DNA of 5,939 nt from Bacteroidota bacterium (GCA_023448955.1 JAEXJU010000306.1:1-5939); one strand, 5' to 3'; numbered from the stretch's first letter, positions 1 to 5,445 are shown. Numbers and translations: made by a program. The notes: generated by a model not told the origin, from the letters alone.

Positions 1-683
1 CAATTGTCCAGTCTCACAGCAGGTTTGGATGCAAAAAAAAAAAGTTTCTGATATTAGCACCACTTCTTGAAGCTAATCTACTGAAAGACACAAGTTCAAA
101 GACTCAAGAATCAAAACCTGAAGTTAAAGAACAGAAAACCAACATCCAGCAACCGACAACTATAGTTTCTTTTGAAGAACCCAAAAAGGTTATTCAAAAA
201 GCTTCTGAACCTATTTCTAAGGTTATTTCCAACTCTCAGTTTAGTATCAAAGCTGCATTAGAAAAAAAAGAAGAAGTAGAAAAAGATCAGTTTTCAGAAG
301 TAAAAGATGAGAATCTTCCGTCCAATCATTTTTCACAAACCGATTTGGATAGGGAGTGGGAAATCTATCTGAAAAATACAGCTAAGACTAATACATTTCT
401 TTACAACGCAATCAACAGTTTTAAGCTTGAAAAGTCGGATGAAAATCAAGTGACTGTAAAGTATTCATCAGAGTTTGCAAAGTCTGAATTCGACAGAGTG
501 AGTCCTGAGTTTTTTAATCATCTTCGTCACAAGGTCAATAATTTTAAATTTGAAATCAATTACCAAACGGATTTGACGATTAAAAAAGAAGTGATGACAA
601 AGCGTAAAATCTTTGAAAAATTTGTAGAAATTAATCCGCTTCTGAAAGATTTAGATGATTTGATGAAGTTTGATTTGACATAA
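1..683 (+). CDS. dnaX: DNA polymerase III subunit gamma/tau, 3' part, with -1 frame change at an A11 run
   Basis: This is the clamp-loader subunit that loads the sliding clamp and, in its tau form, holds the replicative polymerases together. The 5' end lies outside the window. From base 1 the family-like reading (QLSSLTAGLDAKKK) is in frame 1 and stops at TGA 49-51. After the A run, frame 3 continues as KFLILAPLLEAN and stays open to TAA 681-683. Joined, the two give the segment that leads into the tau-specific region of Bacteroidetes DnaX. Next comes a Lys/Glu/Ser-rich linker (about 90-340) and a folded C-terminal domain from about 345 (DREWEIYLKN to the end), the polymerase-binding part by family analogy. 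Taken literally the gene is split. Either slippage makes both a short gamma-like and a long tau product, or one A is missing from the read. Identity comes from memory of the family and not from a search; the C-terminal part is the better supported. Confidence 0.8.
   Translation, partial: IVQSHSRFGCKKKKFLILAPLLEANLLKDTSSKTQESKPEVKEQKTNIQQPTTIVSFEEPKKVIQKASEPISKVISNSQFSIKAALEKKEEVEKDQFSEVKDENLPSNHFSQTDLDREWEIYLKNTAKTNTFLYNAINSFKLEKSDENQVTVKYSSEFAKSEFDRVSPEFFNHLRHKVNNFKFEINYQTDLTIKKEVMTKRKIFEKFVEINPLLKDLDDLMKFDLT
33..44 (+). promoter_or_regulatory. dnaX: A11-G slippery run in dnaX (candidate frameshift or transcriptional slippage site)
   Basis: Eleven consecutive A (33-43) followed by G44. In the upstream frame the codons are GCA AAA AAA AAA AGT TTC TGA, so the stop comes three codons after the run. 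A -1 shift, or one extra A in the mRNA, gives GCA AAA AAA AAA AAG TTT and opens the long downstream frame. A 6-bp inverted repeat (53-58 with 72-77) starts 8 nt downstream, where stimulatory stem-loops of -1 frameshift sites usually sit. E. coli dnaX (A AAA AAG) and Thermus dnaX (A9) use comparable sites. A homopolymer sequencing error remains possible. Confidence 0.5.
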
Positions 684-2415
684 TTGGCTTTTCGGTATCA
701 TGTTTTGATTCTCCTTCGAAATCTTTTAGGCGTTTCTTAATAAACTCAGCAGGTCGCATACCATTGATTTCTCTGAAAAGATTTGAAAAATTACTTCTGG
801 AAGCGATACCACACTTTTCTGCCAGAGTTTCTATTTTGTAACTGAGAAATATCTTCTCATTATAGAGTTTATTGGTGATGTATTTAATACGCAATTCTCC
901 TAGGTATCTGTTAAAATTACAACCCTTATATTCGTTTATAATTTGAGATAAATAATTGGAATTAGTGTTCAAACTCATTGCCATTTTCTGGATTGTAAGA
1001 CCAAGTTCTGTAAATTTTTCTTTTTTTTCGAACAATTCAATTTTTTTAAGAATTTTATTGACAAGATCTTGATCAAGTTCGCTCTTTTCGTCATCGTAGT
1101 TACACTCAAAAGATCTTATGGAAGATGTAATGTTGTAATGATTATTGATGATTTTATCTTCTAAGATTTTATAATTTATTTTGATTTGTCGTTCATTTCT
1201 CGTTCTTCGGATAATCATTAATAGCATTATAACAGCAATGACAATTAGAAAAAGTAAAATCCAAATACCGAAAGATGTTGTTTGTTCCAATCTTTTCTTT
1301 TCTTTTTTTAGCTCCGCAGTATCGTATTCGCGGTGGATTTTTGCTGAGAGGTAGCTGAAGTCTTTAGATATGATTTCATCAGATTTCAAAAGTCGTTTGG
1401 TGTATAAAAGCTCCTCTGCTGCGTCATTATTCTTCTTTGCATTATCGATAAGCAACTCATAATTTTCTCTCAATTCCGGTAGCATAAAATGATTACTTGA
1501 TAATATTGAATCGACCTTTTTGAAATTGCTAATAGCCAGTTTCTGGTCTTTTAAGCTCAAATATGATTTACCGATATAGAAATAATTGACACTCGTCCAG
1601 GAAAAATCATTAACAATAGAAATATTTCTAATGGAATTTTTAAAATTGACTATTGCTGATGCATAATCTTTATGTTCATATTCCAAAATACCTTTTTCTT
1701 TCAAAAAATAACCGAATTCTTGTCTGAAATCAGGATTATTAATAGTATTTCTGATGCCGACACTGATTAAGCTATCAAGTGAGTTACTTTTGTTCAGGTG
1801 TCTTTCGCAAACTATGATTCTATGTAAAGTATTGAGAAAGCCCTTTTTATTATTGTAAATTATGTTTGGATGCTGATTATATTTTAGATTTTCTTGAAAA
1901 AATTGGTTTGCAATACGAAAATGCGATAATGCAGAATCATAATATCCAAGATAGCTTTTGACAACGCCGATGTGATAGATAATTTCATTGTTAAGATATT
2001 TATTATCACTCATTTCAGAATAGTGATGCGCTCTAAGATATTCTTGCAAAGCAGGTTTGTACTTTCTAAAATTAAAGTATAAGACAATTCCTTTCCCTAA
2101 AAAAGCTCGGCTGATATTTTCATTTTTTTTGGATTTAATTGCCGCCAGGATTGTGCTGTCGGCATATCTGAGCTTGTCGGTTTTATTTTTAGAAAAAAAA
2201 ACGGCGTCTTCGTAGCCTTGAGTTAGCTGCTCGTAATTCTTGTTTTTTTTAGCCAGTTGAAGAAATTGTTTCAGATAGGTAAAAGCGCGAGAATCATTTT
2301 CTGGGTAGGCTTCATAGTTTTTTTTGATTTCATAGTAAATGCTATTCTCCTTGTTATGGGGATAGACAAAATAAGATAATATCAGGAATATCAGGCAATA
2401 GTTTTTTTTCATCAT
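631..2415 (-). CDS. Membrane-anchored TPR/AraC-family transcriptional regulator
   Basis: A 594-aa one-component regulator. Order: signal peptide (about 1-20, MMKKNYCLIFLILSYF), a helical TPR region in the periplasm (clear repeats near 101-134, 143-176, 232-265 and 274-307), a charged coiled-coil stretch (356-378), one membrane helix (381-403, WILLFLIVIAVIMLLMII), then a cytoplasmic AraC/XylS DNA-binding domain (about 463-566). Both helix-turn-helix units are visible: MSLNTNSNYLSQIINEYKG and ETLAEKCGIASRSNFSNLF, the latter followed by the family-typical GMRPAEFIKKRL. About 27 extra residues follow the HTH, and the last 16-17 are encoded antisense inside dnaX. I chose the ATG at 2415; an in-frame TTG at 2436 would put seven residues before the signal peptide. 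The architecture is common in Flavobacteriia. TPR domains usually bind peptides or proteins, so an envelope or peptide ligand is plausible but unproven. The divergent lipoprotein gene is the likeliest target. Confidence 0.9.
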   Translation of the reverse strand: MMKKNYCLIFLILSYFVYPHNKENSIYYEIKKNYEAYPENDSRAFTYLKQFLQLAKKNKNYEQLTQGYEDAVFFSKNKTDKLRYADSTILAAIKSKKNENISRAFLGKGIVLYFNFRKYKPALQEYLRAHHYSEMSDNKYLNNEIIYHIGVVKSYLGYYDSALSHFRIANQFFQENLKYNQHPNIIYNNKKGFLNTLHRIIVCERHLNKSNSLDSLISVGIRNTINNPDFRQEFGYFLKEKGILEYEHKDYASAIVNFKNSIRNISIVNDFSWTSVNYFYIGKSYLSLKDQKLAISNFKKVDSILSSNHFMLPELRENYELLIDNAKKNNDAAEELLYTKRLLKSDEIISKDFSYLSAKIHREYDTAELKKEKKRLEQTTSFGIWILLFLIVIAVIMLLMIIRRTRNERQIKINYKILEDKIINNHYNITSSIRSFECNYDDEKSELDQDLVNKILKKIELFEKKEKFTELGLTIQKMAMSLNTNSNYLSQIINEYKGCNFNRYLGELRIKYITNKLYNEKIFLSYKIETLAEKCGIASRSNFSNLFREINGMRPAEFIKKRLKDFEGESKHDTEKPIMSNQTSSNHLNLSEAD

Positions 2416-2494
2416 AAATCCAGTATCAAAAATCAAGCAAAAATTATATTATTTTTTTCAAATAAACAAAAAAATATATCATTTCGAAATCGAT

Positions 2495-2520
2495 TGATAA
2501 TTATGGCTAACATATTATCA
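2495..2520. promoter_or_regulatory. Imperfect palindrome in the divergent intergenic region, candidate operator
   Basis: TGATAAT (2495-2501) is perfectly inverted as ATTATCA (2514-2520). Allowing one bulged T, the arms extend to TGATAATTATG / CATATTATCA around a GCTAA centre. A third TGATAAT lies at 2600-2606, and its ACTGATAAT form (2598-2606) matches the reverse complement of the second copy (2514-2522). A perfect 10-bp palindrome (ATTTCGAAAT, 2481-2490) sits next to it. The position between the regulator and the lipoprotein gene suits regulator binding. The region is AT-rich, so chance similarity cannot be excluded. Confidence 0.35.
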
Positions 2521-2580
2521 GTTAATGTTTAACCATAGTAAATTATATGTGCTTATTCATAAATAGGCACCTTTAAGTCT

Positions 2581-2610
2581 TTTGATCCTCACATCTTACT
2601 GATAATTTAG
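2581..2610 (+). promoter_or_regulatory. Possible Bacteroidetes-type promoter for the lipoprotein gene
   Basis: TTTG at 2581-2584 could be the -33 box. After 18 nt, TAATTTAG (2603-2610) matches the -7 consensus TAnnTTTG with one mismatch. The start site would fall near 2615-2620, leaving about 45-50 nt of 5' UTR before the ATG at 2664. The third TGATAAT copy (2600-2606) overlaps the -7 box, so a protein bound there could block or position RNA polymerase. No exact TAnnTTTG was found on the minus strand for the regulator. Confidence 0.4.
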
Positions 2611-2663
2611 ACGTCAGAATTCTATTTACACCGGCCGGGATAACCTTTAAAATTTTTTAGACA

Positions 2664-2879
2664 ATGAAAAAGTTTATCTCAACAATTACAGCAATAGCAT
2701 TGGTATTATTTACTAATTCTTGCAGGCAAGAAGATGAAGAATCACTTTCAAAACCTCAAAACTATGAAACAAAAAAACTTCAAAACAAAAGCACAGATTC
2801 ACTTCAGGCTGCTGTAGTTATTTACCCAAATAAACCCATAGAGGCTGATCCGCCTCCTAAAAACGGGCATCAATGGTAA
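2664..2879 (+). CDS. Small lipoprotein with acidic export signal and NGHQW C-terminus
   Basis: A 71-aa protein of unknown function. Residues 1-20 form a type II signal peptide: Lys-Lys start, hydrophobic ITAIALVLF, and a lipobox ending NSC with the lipidated Cys at 20. The mature N-terminus CRQEDEE has acidic residues just after the Cys, like the lipoprotein export signals that send Bacteroidetes lipoproteins to the cell surface. The mature chain of about 52 residues is polar, with no visible folded domain, and ends in a Pro-rich tail with ADPPPKNGHQW. It starts 248 bp from the divergent TPR/AraC regulator and is followed after 114 bp, with no terminator, by the C1q-like protein gene, so the two are probably co-transcribed. 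It could be a surface anchor, a structural peptide or a signal precursor; only its lipoprotein nature is supported by sequence. Confidence 0.8.
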   Translation: MKKFISTITAIALVLFTNSCRQEDEESLSKPQNYETKKLQNKSTDSLQAAVVIYPNKPIEADPPPKNGHQW

Positions 2880-2993
2880 AATAGTAGCCCCAAAAACTAA
2901 TAACTGTGAAACTAAAAATATTTTCAGACCAATAATCTGAGCAACATCAAATCCAATAATGGAGTAATAAAATGAAAATCTAATATCAGTAAT

Positions 2994-3704
2994 ATGAAAG
3001 AAAAATTAATTACATTCTTACTTTTTTGGGTGATAAATATTATATATGCACAAGTAGGAATAAATACATCCAGCCCAACTGCGACATTGGATATCAATGG
3101 AAATCTGAAAATAAGAAACGTACCGGTTGTCTCATCGTTAACTACAAATCAAACAGTGCTTTTGAGAGACAAGTCGGCCTCAGGTGACTTCGAAATCAAA
3201 GAAATAGCATCGGACTTTATAGTCACGGGTAACGCTAATGCTTATTATGCTTCCAAAAACGGATCTTGGTCACTTGTAGATCTTGGCTTAGGAAATTTTT
3301 GGTCTAGGATAAATCTAACAGGTGCCAGCGATACAAAACTCGGGAATCAAACTCTTTTTACCAATGGTGTTTATACTGCGCCACAAGCTGGTATTTATAG
3401 CATAAATTATGAGATACAATTTGCAGCAGGCATAAACCTGGAGGCACTTGGAGGAAAGAGATTTGGGATATTGAAAAATAATCTAATTTGGGACGAAAAA
3501 CTTTTTGATGGAGCTAGGGTATCTATTTTAGGAATTACATTAGCATCTGTTCCAATTACGTCTACCAATCTTTTTTCTTTAGTCCAGCTCGATGTGGGAG
3601 ATACTATAACGTTTGCAGTTAATGTCAGTGGTTTGCTTCCTATTGATTTAGCATTGCTAACTAATGCAAAAGTGAATGTTTTTATTTATAAAATTTCAAA
3701 CTAA
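2994..3704 (+). CDS. Secreted protein with C-terminal C1q/TNF-like jelly-roll domain
   Basis: A 236-aa exported protein. A Sec signal peptide spans about 1-19 (MKEKLITFLLFWVINIIYA), cleaved before Gln20. The mature start QVGINTSSPTATLDINGNLKIRN is the N-terminal signature of many Flavobacteriia surface proteins and often precedes adhesin or structural domains. A linker (about 45-100) leads to a beta-rich domain (about 103-235) with a C1q/TNF-like pattern: NGVYTAPQAGIYSINYEIQF, then ILKNN, then LVQLDVGDTITFAV, and a closing hydrophobic strand VNVFIYKIS. Such domains usually trimerise and bind other molecules; no enzymatic motif is seen. The start is the only reasonable ATG before the signal peptide. 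The gene follows the lipoprotein gene and is closed by a strong terminator. An adhesion or envelope role is inferred; the domain call is from pattern, not from a profile search. Confidence 0.75.
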   Translation: MKEKLITFLLFWVINIIYAQVGINTSSPTATLDINGNLKIRNVPVVSSLTTNQTVLLRDKSASGDFEIKEIASDFIVTGNANAYYASKNGSWSLVDLGLGNFWSRINLTGASDTKLGNQTLFTNGVYTAPQAGIYSINYEIQFAAGINLEALGGKRFGILKNNLIWDEKLFDGARVSILGITLASVPITSTNLFSLVQLDVGDTITFAVNVSGLLPIDLALLTNAKVNVFIYKISN

Positions 3705-3721
3705 CACAAATTCATTATATG

Positions 3722-3757
3722 TTTATCAGAAAAATGATGATTTATTTTTCTGATAAA
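3722..3757. terminator. AT-rich hairpin, probable first of two terminators
   Basis: A perfect 13-bp inverted repeat, TTTATCAGAAAAA (3722-3734) with TTTTTCTGATAAA (3745-3757), around a 10-nt loop, starts 17 nt after the stop codon of the C1q-like gene. It has no U-run of its own after the stem on the plus strand and abuts the next hairpin. It could protect the 3' end of the mRNA rather than terminate. Confidence 0.55.
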
Positions 3758-3780
3758 AAAGCAGGATCTTCCTGCTTTTT
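3756..3780 (+). terminator. Rho-independent terminator after the C1q-like gene
   Basis: AAAAAGCAGGA (3756-3766) pairs perfectly with TCCTGCTTTTT (3770-3780) around a TCT loop. This is a GC-core hairpin flanked by A and U runs. It ends the lipoprotein/C1q-like unit and insulates the aromatic leader downstream. The symmetric A/U flanks would also allow action on the minus strand. Confidence 0.9.
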
Positions 3781-3823
3781 GTATTTAATTTTCTCTAATC
3801 CATACTTTTTTGAGTTTATTTTA

Positions 3824-3831
3824 TATATTTG
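3824..3831 (+). promoter_or_regulatory. Exact Bacteroidetes -7 promoter element upstream of the aromatic leader
   Basis: TATATTTG matches TAnnTTTG exactly. The nearest upstream TTTG (3809-3812) is only 11 nt away, too close for a normal -33 box, so the upstream half is weak. Transcription would begin near 3837-3842, about 70 nt before the leader peptide ATG and about 350 nt before the enzyme gene. A 7-bp hairpin (TTTCTTC 3839-3845 with GAAGAAA 3853-3859) would lie at the 5' end of the RNA. Confidence 0.5.
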
Positions 3832-3909
3832 CCTAAGATTTCTTCAATTAAAGAAGAAAAAATATCAACCAAAATAAGCTTAAAAGTCCTCTCAGAAAGG
3901 ATTTATATA

Positions 3910-4038
3910 ATGGAATCAAAACAATTTCCATATTTTACAACTTCAGAATCTGTCATTTCTTTTGACAGATTATTTAGCTTTTTTGGATTTTATTACGGAA
4001 ATTTCAGAACCTATTACCGATTTTATTGGTTGAGCTAA
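3910..4038 (+). CDS. Aromatic amino acid leader peptide (candidate attenuator)
   Basis: A 42-codon ORF, ATG 3910 to TAA 4036-4038, upstream of the DAHP synthase/chorismate mutase gene. It has nine Phe, six Tyr and one Trp. The last 21 residues contain twelve aromatics, including FFGFYY and the run NFRTYYRFYW, with Trp two codons before the end. No transmembrane or enzymatic pattern explains this. An SD-like AAAGGA (3896-3901) lies 8 nt before the ATG, which is notable in a group that rarely uses SD sites. The AGGA could be masked by pairing of 3884-3890 with 3898-3904. A hairpin and U-run follow the stop. This is the layout of phe/trp leader peptides, where ribosome stalling at codons for the scarce amino acid favours antitermination. 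The frame is also open upstream from TTG 3829, but that codon lies inside the -7 box. I know of no described homologue. Confidence 0.7.
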   Translation: MESKQFPYFTTSESVISFDRLFSFFGFYYGNFRTYYRFYWLS

Positions 4039-4053
4039 CTGAATTTCTTTCTC

Positions 4054-4102
4054 AAAAAAAAAGCGGACATTTTTAAATCCGCAACACATTTAAATTTTTT
4101 TT
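4054..4102 (+). terminator. Candidate attenuator hairpin of the aromatic leader
   Basis: After nine A (4054-4062), GCGGA (4063-4067) pairs with TCCGC (4078-4082); inner ATTT/AAAT pairing is possible. Eight T lie at 4095-4102, 12 nt after the stem, so this is not a textbook terminator. Competing pairings are visible: TTTAAAT (4072-4078) with ATTTAAA (4088-4094), and GGATTT (3985-3990, within the Phe/Tyr codons) with AAATCC (4075-4080), which would break the GC stem. AATTTCTTT (4042-4050) can also pair with AAAGGAATT (4118-4126). Mutually exclusive folds suit an attenuator, but I could not compute energies. Confidence 0.45.
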
Positions 4103-4188
4103 AACGGTATTTTTTGAAAAGGAATTATAAATCAAGATTTATAACAGATAAACTATTGCATTAATTTAAAAATAAAGAAATTAAAAAT

Positions 4189-5268
4189 ATGAACTTAAAC
4201 GAATTGAAAAATGATTGGGTAAAAGAATTCCCAAACCCAATGATTATCGCAGGGCCTTGCAGTGCAGAAAGCGAATCCCAAATGCTGGAAACAGCCAAAA
4301 GACTGAAAGAAAGTGGTGCAGAAATCTCGGCTTTCCGTGCTGGAATCTGGAAACCGAGAACCAAACCCAACGGTTTCGAAGGCGTTGGTGTGATTGGGCT
4401 CAACTGGCTGAAGAAAGTGAAAGAAGAATATGGCTTCAAAACAGCAACTGAAGTGGCGAACGCACACCACGTTTTTGCAGCTTTGGAGGCAGATGTAGAT
4501 ATTCTTTGGATTGGAGCGCGTTCCACGGTTAATCCGTTTACTGTACAGGAAATCGCTCAGGCTCTGAGAGGAACCAATAAGCCAGTCTTGGTGAAAAATC
4601 CTGTCAATCCGGATTTGGCGCTTTGGATTGGTGCTTTGGAGAGATTATTAGGTCAAGGTGTAGAAAATATCGGCGCCATCCACAGAGGTTTCTCAACGTA
4701 TCAAAAAACCAAATACAGAAATATCCCGAACTGGCAAATTGCCTTAGATTTCAAGAATCAATTCCCAAATATTCCTTTGTTCATCGATCCATCGCATATT
4801 TGTGGCAACAGAACCGGTTTGGCAGGCGTAGCACAGGAAGCGTTCAATGTGGGTTACCAAGGTGCAATTATCGAAAGCCATTGTGACCCGGATAATGCTT
4901 GGAGCGACGCAGCTCAGCAAATCACACCGGAAGTTTTGGCGGAAATGATTAATAATCTTCAGGTTCGAAACTCCGATATTTCTGGTTACGAAGACGAGAT
5001 GGGAAAACACAGAACCTTAATCAGCGATATGGATTTCCAGTTGATCGAATTGCTGTCTCAAAGAATGAAGATTTCTGAGAAAATCGGCGCATTGAAAAAG
5101 GAAAATAATATCGCTATTTTTCAGCCGGAACGTTGGAAAGTCATTACGGAATATGCGACTCAAAAGGCGTTTGAAACAGGAATGTCCCAAGAGTTCATAG
5201 AAAAAGTGTTCAAAGCCATCCACGAGGAAAGTATCGAGGTACAGAATCACATTATGATTGACAAGTAA
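4189..5268 (+). CDS. Bifunctional DAHP synthase (type I-beta) / chorismate mutase (AroQ)
   Basis: A 359-aa enzyme of aromatic amino acid synthesis. The N-terminal part (about 1-255) condenses phosphoenolpyruvate with erythrose 4-phosphate to DAHP, the first step of the shikimate pathway. Seen: AGPCSAES with metal ligand Cys24, KPRTKP (55-60), GARS (109-112), Lys136 in KNP, HRG (165-167), His203 in IDPSHICGNR, Glu229 and Asp240 as further metal ligands. The C-terminal part (about 268-355) is an all-helical AroQ mutase turning chorismate into prephenate. Arg275, Arg292, Lys303, Arg315 and Gln352 align with E. coli Arg11, Arg28, Lys39, Arg51 and Gln88; the Asp48 and Glu52 positions are Gln312 and Trp316. 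The C-terminal mutase matches the Prevotella/Porphyromonas type, where prephenate is the reported inhibitor; Bacillus has the reverse order. The ATG at 4189 starts just before the first strand. It is monocistronic by its flanks. Symbols differ between genomes, so none is given. Confidence 0.96.
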   Translation: MNLNELKNDWVKEFPNPMIIAGPCSAESESQMLETAKRLKESGAEISAFRAGIWKPRTKPNGFEGVGVIGLNWLKKVKEEYGFKTATEVANAHHVFAALEADVDILWIGARSTVNPFTVQEIAQALRGTNKPVLVKNPVNPDLALWIGALERLLGQGVENIGAIHRGFSTYQKTKYRNIPNWQIALDFKNQFPNIPLFIDPSHICGNRTGLAGVAQEAFNVGYQGAIIESHCDPDNAWSDAAQQITPEVLAEMINNLQVRNSDISGYEDEMGKHRTLISDMDFQLIELLSQRMKISEKIGALKKENNIAIFQPERWKVITEYATQKAFETGMSQEFIEKVFKAIHEESIEVQNHIMIDK

Positions 5269-5302
5269 AATGATATTTTGAAATTCTCAAGACAGATATT
5301 TT

Positions 5303-5386
5303 GGGCAGCTTAATCCGTCCTCCGCTATTATCTTTTTGCTCGGCATAGCCTCTCGCAAAAAGGATAACCGCTCAGGCCGGGCTGCG
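5303..5386. repeat. Structured palindromic element, likely interspersed repeat or small RNA
   Basis: An 84-nt GC-richer island in AT-rich intergenic DNA. The ends pair (GCAGC 5305-5309 with GCTGC 5381-5385). Inside, TATC-TTTTTGC (5329-5339) pairs with GCAAAAAGGATA (5355-5366), with one bulged G. The apex holds GGC-ATA-GCC (5342-5350). CCGCT occurs on both sides (5322-5326, 5368-5372). No ORF or transposase is seen. It resembles short palindromic elements scattered between genes in Chryseobacterium-type genomes, from memory and not checked here. It could be a MITE/REP-like repeat, an RNA element, or a 3'-UTR structure of the enzyme mRNA. Confidence 0.6.
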
Positions 5387-5415
5387 TAAGATTCTCTGTA
5401 TTAATAATAGAAACG

Positions 5416-5445
5416 AAAAGAAGCTAAATTATTAGCTTCTTTTTT
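5416..5445 (+). terminator. Rho-independent terminator after the DAHP synthase/chorismate mutase
   Basis: AAAAGAAGCTAA (5416-5427) pairs perfectly over 12 bp with TTAGCTTCTTTT (5432-5443), loop ATTA, followed by more T. It lies about 150 nt after the enzyme stop codon, so the repeat-like element is probably included in the transcript. The A/U symmetry could work in both directions. Confidence 0.88.

Noticed and set aside
1..683. dnaX as a plain pseudogene
   Set aside because: The gene is essential, both sides of the A run read well, and the only defect is one base in a homopolymer; slippage or a read error is more likely than decay.
2416..2436. TTG start at 2436 for the TPR/AraC regulator
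   Set aside because: It adds seven residues before a normal Lys-Lys signal peptide; the ATG at 2415 (or 2412) fits better.
2924..2940. TCAGA/TCTGA hairpin between the lipoprotein and C1q-like genes as a terminator
   Set aside because: The stem is only 5 bp, AT-rich and lacks a U-run; the two genes are treated as one unit.
3722..3780. Inverted repeats as insertion sequence ends
   Set aside because: There is no transposase or target duplication; the hairpins and U-run explain them as terminators.
3829..3909. Extension of the leader peptide to TTG 3829 (69 codons)
   Set aside because: TTG 3829 lies inside the -7 element, so it would not be transcribed from that promoter, and the upstream part has few aromatic codons; ATG 3910 with an SD-like site is better.
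4108..4116. TATTTTTTG as a second -7 promoter box close to the enzyme gene
   Set aside because: Spacing within the box is off by one and no -33 TTG lies 17-23 nt upstream.
4161..4526. Antisense ORF of 121 codons over the start of the DAHP synthase
   Set aside because: It mirrors a well-conserved enzyme gene and shows no recognisable domain; it is a shadow frame, as are the other short ORFs across 4195-5250.
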